From Glycomyces luteolus (GTDB lineage: Bacteria; Actinomycetota; Actinomycetes; Mycobacteriales; Micromonosporaceae), in the NCBI RefSeq assembly GCF_027622875.1, contig NZ_JAPZVP010000006.1, positions 179,261 to 243,260 of the forward strand: 64,000 bases of DNA, written 5' to 3'. The stretch's first letter is position 1. Every line of letters begins with the position of its first letter. Of this stretch, positions 29,946 to 39,319 are shown in pieces. The notes beneath the pieces are model-generated. The model saw nothing but the letters and a program-made list of their open reading frames with translations. It was not told where the DNA came from and ran no database searches. A program made the translations under genes and the position numbers.

Positions 29946-32417
29946 TTAATGGCGCCCTTGTGGTTTCAGGGTGATGAAGGTGACGGAGTAGGGCTCGAAC
30001 TCGTAGGTGAACTCGTTGCCGAGGCCCTTGACCTCCTCGGTGGCCGGGTAGACGACCTGGTCCTGGCCGAGGAGGTTGTCGCAGCCGGGTTCGCAGGCGA
30101 TGGTGGTGACCTCGGCCGTGCTTCGGAGGCTCTGCCCTTCGATTTCGACGTCGGTGGCGACCGCTTCGCTCTGGGCGTTGACGACCTTGAGGGTGACCTC
30201 GCCGGTGTCCTCGTTGCGGGTGACGACCTGGTAGAGCGGTTCGACCGCCTCCTTGTCCTCGAACGTGAAGGCCTGCACGCCGTCCACGTAGCCGGTGACG
30301 GTGCGGCCCTCGACCTCGATCTTGAGGTCGTAGGTGCGGCCGGTCTCGATCACGGTGTCGTGGTTGAGGAGCGTGGACTTCGCGCCGTTGCCGGCCTTCT
30401 CGACGGCGCTGGTGGTGTTGTTCCAGCCGCCGAGGTTCCACCAGTAGTAGTCGTCGGAGCCTTCGACGCCGAACATGACAAGGAAGCCCTCGCTGCCGGC
30501 GGTCTTGGTGGCCTTGACTTCATACGTGTAGTTCGACCAGTCCGCCGAGCCGGCGGTGCTGCGGGCGTCCTCGACGAGCGCGGTCTGGCTGTACGAACCG
30601 TCTGCCGCCGACCAGGCGCCGGCGGCGTTGCCGCCGACGGTCCAGCCGTCGGCGCCCGTGGAGAAGTCGTCGCTGAAGAGCTCGGTGCCGTCGGCGGCGG
30701 TCACCTTCACGTCATCGTAGGTCGCGGCGGTGTTCCAGGTGGCGAGGCCGATGCCGCCCTGGATGTCGGGCGAGGCGATCGGCGTTGCTTCCAGAGTGGA
30801 GGCCAGCACTTCGTCTCCGGCGTTGGTGCTGAAGAGCTTCTGGACCTCGTAGCTGGCGGACTTGACGGCCTGGTGGTTGTCGTACCAGATCATGTCCGGC
30901 GCCCAGTCGATGTAGTCGATGTTGGACAGCAGCGGGGCGTAGGAGGCCATGTCGACCACGTCGCCGTTGCGTTCGATGCCCGTCAGGTAGGAGGCCTCGG
31001 AGAGGGCGCTCCACCAGGTGTTCGAGCGGGAGGCGTACTCGCCGACGAACACGTGCGGGCCCATCCGGTCGTAGCCGTCGTAGCGCGTGTTGTTGGAGAA
31101 GAACCACTCGGGCGAGTTGTAGTAGTGCTCGTCGACGAGGTCGACCTGCTGCTCGCGCATGAACTCCCAGCTGCGGTCGAAGACCGCGCCGGAGTCGTCG
31201 ATGCCGGAGTTGCCGACGATCTCGATCTCGGGGTGGGCCTCGCGGAGCGCTTCTTTGAAGGCCGGGAAGTTCACGTAGAACTGGTCCTTGTACTCCTCGT
31301 TGCCGAGGCCGATCTTGGTGAGCCCGAAGGGCTCCGGGTGGCCCATCGCGGCGCGAAGCGAACCCCATTCGGAGTCGGCGGGGCCGTTGGCGAACTCGAT
31401 GAGGTCGAGCGTGTCCTGGACCCAGGTCTGGAGCTCGGCGGCATCGGTGATCTCGGCGGACTGGCCGCAGCCGGTCACGCCGACCGGGACGACGGGCAGC
31501 GGCTGCGCCCCGATGTCCTCGGCGAACTGGAAGTACTCGTAGTAGCCGAGGCCGTAGGTCTGGTTGTAGCCCCAGAAGTTCTGGTTGGTCAGGCGCTCCT
31601 CGACGGGCCCCACGGTGTCTTTCCAGTTGTAGGCGCGCTCGCGGCCCTCGCGGTCGAAGTCGCCGGTGTTGACGATGCAGCCGCCGGGGAAGCGCAGGAA
31701 GCTCGGGTCGAGGTCGGCGATGAGTTCGGCGAGATCCTTGCGCAGGCCGTTCTCCCGCCCGAGGAAGGTGTCCTGCGGGAAGAGCGAGACCATGTCGAGG
31801 TCGGCGGCGGCGTCGGTGGTGACCGCGAGGCGGCCGTTCACAGTGGAGGCGCTGGCGTTGAGCACTGTGGAGAGTTCCACCCATTCGCCCGCGCCGGTGT
31901 TGACGGTGGCGGTGCCGCTGACCGGGTTGCCGTCGGCGTCGAGGAGCCGGGCGGTGAGGTTCGCGTTCTGGTCGGCGCGCGCCCAGACGCTGAAGTCGTA
32001 GGTCTCACCGGCTTCGATCGCCATGCCGCTGTTGTAGCCGGCGTTGACGATCGCGGTGCCCGCTTCGGCGGCGAGGTAGTGGACGTTGTTCTCGTGCAGG
32101 CCGTCCGTGTCGGCCACTGCGGCCTCGCCGTTCACGGTCCACGAGGTCAGCGAGTGGTAGGAGCCCTCGTCGGCCGGGCTGAACTCGAAGGAGCGGTTTT
32201 GGACGAGCTCGGCGTAGAGGCCGCCGTCTGCGGCGTGGTTGATGTCCTCGTAGAACAGGCCGTAGAGCTCGTCGGAGATCGCGGTGGCGTCGTCGAGGTC
32301 GACGCGGATGCTCGCGTCGGCCTCCTGCGCCGACGCTTGGGAGGCGGAGAAGGTGGAGAGCACGATGGCCGCCGCTGCAACGACGGTCACCGTTCTCGTT
32401 CTGGTCGGAGGCTTCAT
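29946..32417 (-). CDS. Secreted alpha-L-arabinofuranosidase, glycoside hydrolase family 51
   Basis: An 823-residue exported enzyme that removes arabinofuranose from plant hemicellulose. The signal peptide ends near AQASAQEA (about residue 30). A carbohydrate-binding-like beta domain spans about 85-210. The GH51 barrel follows: FPGGCIVNTGDF near 243-254, acid/base E374 in GLGNEEYKDQ, and nucleophile E460 in HVFVGEYASRS. A laminin G/DUF1080-like beta-sandwich (about 570-720, with FSDDFSTGADGWTVGG) is inserted before the C-terminal GH51 beta domain. The start has GGA 8 bases upstream. A promoter lies about 45 bases before the ATG. Confidence 0.92.
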   Translation of the reverse strand: MKPPTRTRTVTVVAAAAIVLSTFSASQASAQEADASIRVDLDDATAISDELYGLFYEDINHAADGGLYAELVQNRSFEFSPADEGSYHSLTSWTVNGEAAVADTDGLHENNVHYLAAEAGTAIVNAGYNSGMAIEAGETYDFSVWARADQNANLTARLLDADGNPVSGTATVNTGAGEWVELSTVLNASASTVNGRLAVTTDAAADLDMVSLFPQDTFLGRENGLRKDLAELIADLDPSFLRFPGGCIVNTGDFDREGRERAYNWKDTVGPVEERLTNQNFWGYNQTYGLGYYEYFQFAEDIGAQPLPVVPVGVTGCGQSAEITDAAELQTWVQDTLDLIEFANGPADSEWGSLRAAMGHPEPFGLTKIGLGNEEYKDQFYVNFPAFKEALREAHPEIEIVGNSGIDDSGAVFDRSWEFMREQQVDLVDEHYYNSPEWFFSNNTRYDGYDRMGPHVFVGEYASRSNTWWSALSEASYLTGIERNGDVVDMASYAPLLSNIDYIDWAPDMIWYDNHQAVKSASYEVQKLFSTNAGDEVLASTLEATPIASPDIQGGIGLATWNTAATYDDVKVTAADGTELFSDDFSTGADGWTVGGNAAGAWSAADGSYSQTALVEDARSTAGSADWSNYTYEVKATKTAGSEGFLVMFGVEGSDDYYWWNLGGWNNTTSAVEKAGNGAKSTLLNHDTVIETGRTYDLKIEVEGRTVTGYVDGVQAFTFEDKEAVEPLYQVVTRNEDTGEVTLKVVNAQSEAVATDVEIEGQSLRSTAEVTTIACEPGCDNLLGQDQVVYPATEEVKGLGNEFTYEFEPYSVTFITLKPQGRH

Positions 32418-32461
32418 CGTCTTCCGTCCTGATGTGAGGGAGGGTCGAAATATGTCGATGT

Positions 32462-32491
32462 ATTGTGCATGTTAACGGTCACTCGCGTCAA
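32462..32491 (-). promoter_or_regulatory. Candidate GH51 promoter with an internal GTTAAC palindrome
   Basis: TTGACG (32486-32491 on the minus strand), an 18-base spacer and CACAAT (32462-32467). The spacer contains the palindrome GTTAAC, a frequent core of LacI-type operators in actinobacterial sugar genes. Repression by a LacI regulator encoded elsewhere is an inference. Confidence 0.4.
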
Positions 32492-32553
32492 GAGTCCGCA
32501 CTTGGACCGATCTGCCGGAGGCCCAAGGGGCTTGGACGCCATACAATCCCGGC

Positions 32554-33510
32554 GTGACTCAAGCGCTCTCGCGGCACGACCGCGTTCTCGGATGCCTCAT
32601 CGGCGGGGCGGTCGGCGACGCCCTCGGATATCAGGTCGAGTTCAACCACTGGGACCGGATCAATGTGTCGTGGGGGCCGGAAGGAGTCACCGAGCTCCGC
32701 CGCAACCAGATCTCCGACGACACCCAGATGACCCTCTTCACCGCCGAAGGACTCCTGGAGGCATCGGCGGGCGACGAGTTCGAGTCGGTCAAGCGCGCCT
32801 ATATGCGCTGGTACGCGACGCAGAAGGAGTACCTGCCGCCGAGCGGCGCGCGGGGGCTGGCCGCCGAGCCGTGGCTCTACGACCGCCGCGCCCCGGGCAA
32901 CGCGTGCCTCTCAGGCCTGCGGGCCGGCGGCGGGCCCGGCGTCAACATGGACTCGAAGGGCTGCGGCACCGTCATGCGCTCAGCGCCGTTCGGATTCCAC
33001 TTCGGACCGGATGAGGCGTTCGCGCTCGCCGAGCGGTGCTCGGCCCTGACCCACGGCCACCCGACCGCCGGGGCCTCGGCGGGCGCGTTCGCGATGATCG
33101 TGGCGCACTTGATGAACGGCGAGACGCCGCAGCGCGCCGTCTCCGCGACCCTGCTGCACCTGCGCGGCGGCCTCGACCGCTCCGAGACCGCTGACGCGCT
33201 GCAGCAGGCGTACCGGTTGGCGGGCAACGTCCCTCCCGGACCGAACACCTGCGCGCCGCTCGGCGAAGGCTGGATCGCCGAGGAGGCCTTGGCGATCGCC
33301 GTCTACTGCTTCCTCGGCACCGACGACGTGCGGAAGGGCCTCACCGCCTCCGTGAGCCACAGCGGCGACTCGGATTCGACGGGTGCGATCCTAGGGAACC
33401 TCTACGGCGCGGCGTACGGCCATGCGGCCCTGCCGAGGGAATGGGCCTCGCAAGTGGAGGGACGGGACACGATCACCGCATTGGCCGCCCGAATGGAACC
33501 CGTTGCCTGA
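32554..33510 (+). CDS. ADP-ribosylglycohydrolase family protein
   Basis: A 318-residue all-helical protein of the DraG/ARH family, which removes ADP-ribose from proteins or small molecules with two Mg or Mn ions. Metal-binding motifs are SDDTQM at 54-59 near the N-terminus and SGDSDSTGAILGNLYG near the C-terminus. The N-terminus GCLIGGAVGDALGYQVEF is typical. The start is GTG at 32554. No ADP-ribosyltransferase gene is nearby, so the target is unknown. It is divergent from the GH51 gene across 136 bases. Confidence 0.92.
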   Translation: MTQALSRHDRVLGCLIGGAVGDALGYQVEFNHWDRINVSWGPEGVTELRRNQISDDTQMTLFTAEGLLEASAGDEFESVKRAYMRWYATQKEYLPPSGARGLAAEPWLYDRRAPGNACLSGLRAGGGPGVNMDSKGCGTVMRSAPFGFHFGPDEAFALAERCSALTHGHPTAGASAGAFAMIVAHLMNGETPQRAVSATLLHLRGGLDRSETADALQQAYRLAGNVPPGPNTCAPLGEGWIAEEALAIAVYCFLGTDDVRKGLTASVSHSGDSDSTGAILGNLYGAAYGHAALPREWASQVEGRDTITALAARMEPVA

Positions 33511-33561
33511 GCCCGAAACCGGCGCATGACGGGGAAGGCGTACCTGTGCCAAGCTGGACGG

Positions 33562-34203
33562 ATGACCGCACGCCCCCTCCGGAGCCGGCGCGAGATCATC
33601 GCCCTGCTCGTCCTCGTCGCCGCTCTCGCGGGCCTGTCCACCTGCTATGGAGCGCTCAACCACGGCCCCGAGGACATGGTGCTCCGAACGCCCCTCGACG
33701 AGCGCATCCCGCTCGTGCCCGCGTTCGTCATCCCCTACCTGTCCGTGTTCGCGCTCGCGCCGCTCACCTTTCTCGTGTTCGGTCTGCGCGCGGCCGACCT
33801 GCTGCTGAGCACCCTGCTCGCGGCGGTCGTGCTGCTGCTCATCGCCTACACCGTCTACCTCACCGCGCAGACCTACGTGGCCCGCCCCGACGAGCTCGGC
33901 ACCGGCCCTCTTTGGGACGGCCTGCGGCTCGTCTACGGCAATGACGAGCCCTACAACGCCTTCCCCAGTCTCCACACTGGATTCTCGACGGTCTTCGCGA
34001 TCCACTGGCTGCGCTTCGGCGGCCGCGTGGGGATCATCTGCACGACCTGGTGCGCGCTCGTGGTGGTCTCCACGGTGTTCGTGCACCAGCACTACCTCGC
34101 CGACCTCGCGGGCGGCATCGCCGCCGCGAGCCTGGCCTCGTTCGCCGCCTGGCGCTGCCGAGGCCTTTGGGCCGCACCGGATGGCGAGACGGCGAATCCA
34201 TGA
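33562..34203 (+). CDS. PAP2-family membrane phosphatase
   Basis: A 213-residue membrane protein with about six helices. PAP2 motifs are [11 protein letters not shown] and [12 protein letters not shown], with the catalytic His residues in each. The first motif (KxxxxxxRP) is not clear, as in the inositol-phosphoceramide-synthase-like PAP2_3 branch. It would dephosphorylate or transfer a lipid head group at the outer side of the membrane. ATG at 33562 is chosen; an upstream ATG at 33526 would overlap the region next to the ADP-ribosylglycohydrolase. Its stop overlaps the next start (ATGA), so it is coupled to the PLD-like gene. Confidence 0.85.
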   Translation: MTARPLRSRREIIALLVLVAALAGLSTCYGALNHGPEDMVLRTPLDERIPLVPAFVIPYLSVFALAPLTFLVFGLRAADLLLSTLLAAVVLLLIAYTVYLTAQTYVARPDELGTGPLWDGLRLVYGNDEPYNAFPSLHTGFSTVFAIHWLRFGGRVGIICTTWCALVVVSTVFVHQHYLADLAGGIAAASLASFAAWRCRGLWAAPDGETANP

Positions 34204-35783
34204 CCGCCGCAGTCGTCCAGGGACCGCGCCCGAGCCGCGGGAACCGCGTCGAGTTCCTGATCGACAACGAGGCCGCCTGGGGACGCCTCGCCGAGGACAT
34301 CGCAAGTGCGCGGACCTCCCTGCGCTGCATGCTGTTCATGCTCGACCTGCCGCACGTGCGCCTGGGCTTCGCCGAGGACCCGGCGGGCCGCCCGGGAGCC
34401 CCGGGCAGCGTCCGGATGGAGGAGGCCCTGCTCGCGGCCGCCCGCCGCGGTGTCGAAGTCGACGTGCTGCTCAACGACGTCCGACCCGGCTGGTCCCCCG
34501 CCAACACCAGCCGGGCCGTGGAGCGGTACTTCGCCCGGCACGACGGCACCGGCCGCATCCGGTTGCGGCGCTTCACGACACCGCAGGCCGCCCCGATCCA
34601 CGCGAAGCTCTTCATCATCGACGACGCGCTCGCGTACTCGATCGGGTCGATCTTCGCCCAGGAGTACTTCGACGGCCCCGCCCACGCGGTCGACGACCCG
34701 CGGCGCGGCCACCTGCGCTGGCGCAGTTCGGTACTCGCCCCCAATCACGACGTCTCCGCCCGCGTCACCGGGCCCGCCACCGCCGACCTGGACGCGGTGT
34801 TCCGCCTCCACTGGGACCACTGCGGGCCCGACGACCGCACCGAGCGCAAGCCCGACGACCGCACCGGAACGATCCCGGTCCAGGTCACCCGGACCCTGCA
34901 CGGCGGCCGCTTCGCCGCACTGCCGCAAGGCGAGACGGGCGTCCACGAGTCCTACCGGACGGCCCTCGCCGAGGCCGAGGAGTTCGTGTACCTGGAGAAC
35001 CAGTATCTGACCTCGACCGCGATCGTGGACGAGCTCGTCGCGGCCTTGCGACGCAGCAGGGACCTCCAGGTGATCGCGCTCCTCAACAGCCGCCCCGACA
35101 TCCCCGGCTACCCGCGCTGGCAGGCTGAGGCCCTCGAGCGGCTGTGGACGGGCGTCCGCAGAGCGGGCGCGGCGAACCGGGTCGGCGTGTACACCGCCTG
35201 GAGCCACGAGGGCCGCTCGATCATCCGCACCCACATCCACTCGAAGGTCGCCATTGTGGACGACCGGTGGCTGACCGTCGGCTCGGCGAACCTCGACGGC
35301 TTGTCCACGCTGGCTTCCGACCACCGCCGCCGGGCTTCGCTCCCCGTCCGCTGGCTCGGGCGGGTGTCCGGGGTCTTCGGACCCGAGGCTCCGGAACTGG
35401 TGCGCGCCACCGAGGTCAACCTCTCGATCGCCGACTTCGACGGCGGGGACGGCGCGGCGGTGCGGCACCTCGCCTCCGGATTGCGGCGCCGGCTGTGGGC
35501 CGAGCACCTGGGCCTCGACGACGCCGAACTCGTTCGCCCCGAAGGGGGTTGGGCGGCGCTCTGGCGCGAGCGGGCCGAGCTGAAACTGCGGGGACTGCGC
35601 GAGGCGCCGGGCGAGCCGGTGGCCTCTCGGATCCTGCCGTTCCCGCACGAGGGCACACGCGTGCCGCTCGGCCTCGAACGACCGGAGGCGTACCTGCGGG
35701 CGCTCGGCCTCGGGACCGAAGGCCTCGACGTGCGCCGCAGGTTGCGGTCGTTCCGGTTCGACACCGGGGCGTGGAAGCCCTAG
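34200..35783 (+). CDS. Phospholipase D-like phosphatidyltransferase/hydrolase with two HKD motifs
   Basis: A 527-residue protein without a signal peptide or clear membrane helix. Two HxKxxxxD motifs are present: [10 protein letters not shown] (about 137-146) and [10 protein letters not shown] (about 350), each followed by a GS motif. The pair forms one active site. Family members include cardiolipin synthase, phospholipase D and PLD-type nucleases. Coupling to a PAP2 gene favours a phospholipid role. The C-terminal 120 residues ([17 protein letters not shown]...) are not recognised. Its stop overlaps the convergent NACHT gene stop by 4 bases (CTAG). Confidence 0.85.
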   Translation: MTAAVVQGPRPSRGNRVEFLIDNEAAWGRLAEDIASARTSLRCMLFMLDLPHVRLGFAEDPAGRPGAPGSVRMEEALLAAARRGVEVDVLLNDVRPGWSPANTSRAVERYFARHDGTGRIRLRRFTTPQAAPIHAKLFIIDDALAYSIGSIFAQEYFDGPAHAVDDPRRGHLRWRSSVLAPNHDVSARVTGPATADLDAVFRLHWDHCGPDDRTERKPDDRTGTIPVQVTRTLHGGRFAALPQGETGVHESYRTALAEAEEFVYLENQYLTSTAIVDELVAALRRSRDLQVIALLNSRPDIPGYPRWQAEALERLWTGVRRAGAANRVGVYTAWSHEGRSIIRTHIHSKVAIVDDRWLTVGSANLDGLSTLASDHRRRASLPVRWLGRVSGVFGPEAPELVRATEVNLSIADFDGGDGAAVRHLASGLRRRLWAEHLGLDDAELVRPEGGWAALWRERAELKLRGLREAPGEPVASRILPFPHEGTRVPLGLERPEAYLRALGLGTEGLDVRRRLRSFRFDTGAWKP

Positions 35784-37978
35784 GCCCGCTCCAGCTCCTT
35801 CGCTCCCCGCGCCGCGATGGCGGCGGCGATGTTGGCGTGTCGGAACTCGTAGGTGCCGCCCGCCTGCCGCCGCAGGATGCCGCACTTGTGGGCCTCCTCG
35901 AGGAAGTGCATGACCTTCCACGGCAGGTGCCGCTTCGGCGCGAGCACCAGGATCGCCAACGCCAAGTGCACGAAGGCGACGGCCCCGGCCTTGCCGCCTC
36001 GCAGTGCGAGCGCCCATTGCGCGCCGTAGAGCAGCGCTCCCGCTAGCGCGCAGGCGATCGCGAAGGCCACGCTCAACCAGATCCGGTCGGAGGTCACGAA
36101 GGCGACGACGAAGGCGGGGACGGCGTAGGCGGCACCGAAGACGTAGCCGACCCGCAGGTCGCGAGTGAGCAGCAGGCGCGGGTTGGTCGCTTTCGCGGCG
36201 GGGTCGGGGGTGACGAGGGCGTACATGGCGCCGATCGGGAGGGCGAAGCCGAAGCCGATGAGCGGGCCGCGTTCGGGGCCGAGCATGGCGACCCCGGCCA
36301 CGGTGGCGAAGAGGAAGATCGGAATGCCGCTCTTGAGGGCGGTCATGAGCTGCTTGCCGTCGGTGTGGACCTGGGTCTCGGCGGGCAGCGGCGGGCGGTT
36401 GCGGTAGCAGAAGTAGCCGAGGAGGCAGGCGGCGAAGAGGCCGAGGAGGCCGCCGACGAGCCAGGCGCCGCGCGGGTCGAGCCCGGCCTGCTCGAAGCCG
36501 ATGCGGCCGCCGAGGCCGACGGCGGCGAGGGTGAGGGCGAAGCCGATGGCGCCGGCGGCGATTCTGGTCGGAGTGCGGGCGAGCATGGACAGCTCCCACC
36601 ACCGGATGGCGTCCCAGGTGTCGCCGTTGCGGGTGTTCGCGGCGAGGTATTGGAGCGAGCGCATGGCCTCTTCGCGGGCGAGTCGGCCCTTCTTCCGTTC
36701 GATCTTGCTGGGGCGCTGTTTGAAGCGGGTGGGCGCGAATTCGCGCAGGACGAAGGCGGTGACGGCGGCGGCGTCGGGGAAGCGGCGGCGGTCGGTGAGA
36801 TGGGCCGGTCGCATGTCGGTCTTCTCCCAGATCTCGATGGTGAGCCTGAGGACGAGCGGTGAGGTGAGTGCGAGGAGGGCCGGGTTGCCGCGCCGGAACG
36901 GGAGGTCGCGGAGGTCGTTGAAGACGGGCCGCCATTCGTCGTGGGCCTCTTCGAGGATGACGCGTTCGAGGTAGGCGCGGACCTGCTTCTTGGTGAGCGG
37001 CTGGAGTTCGATGACGGTGGCGTCGTCGAGCGGTCCGCCTCTCCTTTCGGCTTCGGTGTACTCGGGGGTGCGGGAGGAGAGGATGAGGCCGGGCAGTTCG
37101 AGGGCGGTCTCGTTGAGCGAGGCGATGAGCTGCTTGCGCAGTTCGAGGGAGGTGTCGCCGGTCGGGCCGCCGGTCTCGGTCGCCTTGACGCTGATCTCGT
37201 CGAACGAGTCGAGGACCGGGAGGATGTAGCCGCCGCGGATGAGGAGGGCGGGGAGGTCGGGGCCGTAGTCCTCGGCGGTGAGCCAGGTGTGCTGGTCGGT
37301 GAGGCGGGCGATGAGCCAGTCCTCGAAGCTGTCGGGGGTGTTCCAGTCGGCGAGGGTGAAGAGGACGGGGACGCGTCGGGCTTGGGGGCCGCGGGTCTTG
37401 AGGAGGCGGAGGGTGAGGTAGACGAGGGAGGCGCTCTTGCCGCTCTCGGGACCGCCGAGGAGGACGAGCCGCGGTGAGCCGTGTGCGGCCAGGTCGTCGA
37501 AGAGGCCGGGGAGTTGGGTGAGGGTGCGGTCGCGGCGGCTTCTGGGGGCGCGGCGTCCGGCGGCGTCCCAGTCGAGGTCGATGAGGTCTTTGGCGCGGTT
37601 GAGTTTGAGGTTGGTGGCCTCGCTGAACCACTGCTCGCGGACGGCGGCGGCGAGGCGGTCGGCGGCTTTGCCGAGGCGGACTTCGTCGGCGGGGTCCTCG
37701 GGGCGTCCTCGGCGGCGGATGGCGCGACGGGTGCTGAGGAAGACGAAGGGCAGCACGAGGACGGCGACGACGGCGATGCGCAGGTACAGGTTGCCTTGGA
37801 ACCAGGGCTCGGCGGCGGGCAGCAGCATCGGGATCGCGACCACGGCGAGCATCGCGGTGGAGACGCGGGTGAAGAGGCTGTCGTCCTTGACGGGCTTGTG
37901 CTGGTCGGGTGCGTCCGTGGGGGGCTGGGTCACCGGGGTCCTCTCGCGGCTGGGCAGCACGTTCGTTTCCCCCGTCAT
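35780..37978 (-). CDS. Membrane-associated NACHT-domain NTPase
   Basis: A 732-residue STAND-type NTPase. Two N-terminal membrane helices lie at about 40-55 and 66-82. The NACHT domain follows: Walker A GGPESGKS (175-182), Walker B ILPVLDSFDEIS (251-262), and sensor-like ILSSRTPEY. From about 450 to 700 there are six to eight more hydrophobic helices, then a short tail (YEFRHANIAAAIAARG) that resembles the end of NACHT modules. NACHT proteins sense invaders or signals in eukaryotes and some bacteria, but many membrane forms in actinobacteria have no known role. The start is unsure: ATG at 37978, or GTG at 37933 with AGAGGA upstream. It stands alone after a terminator. Confidence 0.85.
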   Translation of the reverse strand: MTGETNVLPSRERTPVTQPPTDAPDQHKPVKDDSLFTRVSTAMLAVVAIPMLLPAAEPWFQGNLYLRIAVVAVLVLPFVFLSTRRAIRRRGRPEDPADEVRLGKAADRLAAAVREQWFSEATNLKLNRAKDLIDLDWDAAGRRAPRSRRDRTLTQLPGLFDDLAAHGSPRLVLLGGPESGKSASLVYLTLRLLKTRGPQARRVPVLFTLADWNTPDSFEDWLIARLTDQHTWLTAEDYGPDLPALLIRGGYILPVLDSFDEISVKATETGGPTGDTSLELRKQLIASLNETALELPGLILSSRTPEYTEAERRGGPLDDATVIELQPLTKKQVRAYLERVILEEAHDEWRPVFNDLRDLPFRRGNPALLALTSPLVLRLTIEIWEKTDMRPAHLTDRRRFPDAAAVTAFVLREFAPTRFKQRPSKIERKKGRLAREEAMRSLQYLAANTRNGDTWDAIRWWELSMLARTPTRIAAGAIGFALTLAAVGLGGRIGFEQAGLDPRGAWLVGGLLGLFAACLLGYFCYRNRPPLPAETQVHTDGKQLMTALKSGIPIFLFATVAGVAMLGPERGPLIGFGFALPIGAMYALVTPDPAAKATNPRLLLTRDLRVGYVFGAAYAVPAFVVAFVTSDRIWLSVAFAIACALAGALLYGAQWALALRGGKAGAVAFVHLALAILVLAPKRHLPWKVMHFLEEAHKCGILRRQAGGTYEFRHANIAAAIAARGAKELERA

Positions 37979-38030
37979 CGCAGTATGACATCGGCGCGCC
38001 GGGCGTGCTCGCCTCGCAAGGGAAGCGAAG

Positions 38031-38058
38031 GGGCGGCCCGGCGTGTGCCGGGCCGCCC
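38031..38058 (-). terminator. Terminator after the malic enzyme gene
   Basis: A perfect 12-bp stem (38031-38042 with 38047-38058) and a four-base loop, 14 bases past the malic enzyme stop and about 50 bases before the NACHT start. It separates the two genes. Confidence 0.8.
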
Positions 38059-38071
38059 GTTCATGTGTCCG

Positions 38072-39208
38072 CTAGGCCGCGGCCCGCACTGCCGCCGCCA
38101 CCGCCGGGGCGACCCGGGGGTCGAGCGGGGACGGGACGATGCGGTCGGCGGCGAGGTCTTCGGCGGCGATGTCCGCGATCGCCTGGGCCGCGGCGAGTTT
38201 CATCGCTTCGGTGATCTGCGGGGCGCCCGCGTCGAGGGCGCCGCGGAAGATCCCGGGGAACGCGAGGACGTTGTTGATCTGGTTCGGGTAGTCGCTGCGG
38301 CCGGTGGCGACGATCGCGGCGTACTCCGCGGCGATCTCGGGTGCGACCTCCGGTGTCGGGTTGGCGAGGGCGAACACGATCGCGTTGTCCGCCATGCCTT
38401 CCAGGGCCGATTCGGGGACGGAGCCGCCCGAGACGCCGACGAGGACGTCGGCGCCTTTGAGCGCCTCGGCGACGCCGCCGCTGCGGCCGGATCGGTTCGT
38501 CGCGGTCGCGAGCCGCGCCTTCACCGGGTTGAGGCGGTCGCGGCCCTCGTGGATGATCCCGGTGGAGTCGCAGACGATGAGGTCGCCGACGCCCGCTTCG
38601 CTCAGGATCTTGGTGATCGCGACGCCCGCCGCACCGGCGCCGACGACGGCGACCGTGAGGTCTTCGGCGCGGCGGCCCTGGAGGCGCAGTGCGCTGGTGA
38701 GCGCGGCGAGGACGACCACGGCGGTGCCGTGCTGGTCGTCGTGGAAGACCGGGATGTCGAGGAGGGCCTTGAGCCGGTCCTCGATCTCGAAGCAGCGCGG
38801 AGCGGAGATGTCCTCCAGGTTGATGCCGCCGAAGGACGGCGCGATGGCCGCGACGGCGGCCACGATCGCGTCGGGGTCCTTGGTGTCCAGGCAGATCGGG
38901 ACCGCGTCGACGTCGGCGAACTGGCGGAACAAGGCGGCCTTGCCCTCCATGACGGGGAGGGAGGCGGCCGGGCCGATGTCGCCGAGGCCGAGGACGGCGG
39001 TGCCGTCGGTGACCACGGCGACCACGTTGGAGCGCCAGGTGTGGGTCCGCGCCAGGGACTCGTCGGCGGCGATGGCCTCGCAGACGCGGGCCACGCCGGG
39101 CGTGTAGGCGACCGCGAGGTCCTCGCGGCTGGCGAGTGGAACGGTGGTGGAGGTGCGCAGTTTGCCGCCCTCGTGGGCGACGAAGATCGGGTCTTGCAGG
39201 TCGATCAT
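38072..39208 (-). CDS. NAD(P)-dependent malic enzyme
   Basis: Oxidative decarboxylation of malate to pyruvate, linking the TCA cycle to pyruvate and reducing power. The 378-residue short bacterial form has [13 protein letters not shown] at the N-terminus, catalytic Lys in [11 protein letters not shown], and metal ligands in [17 protein letters not shown]. The substrate segment is [12 protein letters not shown]. The Rossmann motif is [15 protein letters not shown]. Coenzyme preference is not clear from sequence alone. ATG at 39208 has GAGG as ribosome site. It is flanked by accessory genes, which is unusual for a central enzyme. Confidence 0.95.
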   Translation of the reverse strand: MIDLQDPIFVAHEGGKLRTSTTVPLASREDLAVAYTPGVARVCEAIAADESLARTHTWRSNVVAVVTDGTAVLGLGDIGPAASLPVMEGKAALFRQFADVDAVPICLDTKDPDAIVAAVAAIAPSFGGINLEDISAPRCFEIEDRLKALLDIPVFHDDQHGTAVVVLAALTSALRLQGRRAEDLTVAVVGAGAAGVAITKILSEAGVGDLIVCDSTGIIHEGRDRLNPVKARLATATNRSGRSGGVAEALKGADVLVGVSGGSVPESALEGMADNAIVFALANPTPEVAPEIAAEYAAIVATGRSDYPNQINNVLAFPGIFRGALDAGAPQITEAMKLAAAQAIADIAAEDLAADRIVPSPLDPRVAPAVAAAVRAAA

Positions 39209-39319
39209 TGGTCAAGCCTCATTGCTTCGATGATGATCGCCGACTCTGCGTACGCCGAACGGATGGCTCCGGCTGAGATTTGAGTGGCTGAAGTTACAGA
39301 CTGGGGATTGCCCAGGCGG

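Noticed and set aside
29853-32432. An 859-codon open frame opposite the GH51 gene
   Set aside because: It starts inside the membrane protein gene, crosses a terminator, and is antisense to a gene with a signal peptide and catalytic motifs. No domain is visible.
37982-37987. CATACT as a -10 hexamer for the NACHT gene
   Set aside because: It is only 3 bases from the ATG at 37978 and has no -35. It would only make sense if the gene starts at GTG 37933, which remains unproven.
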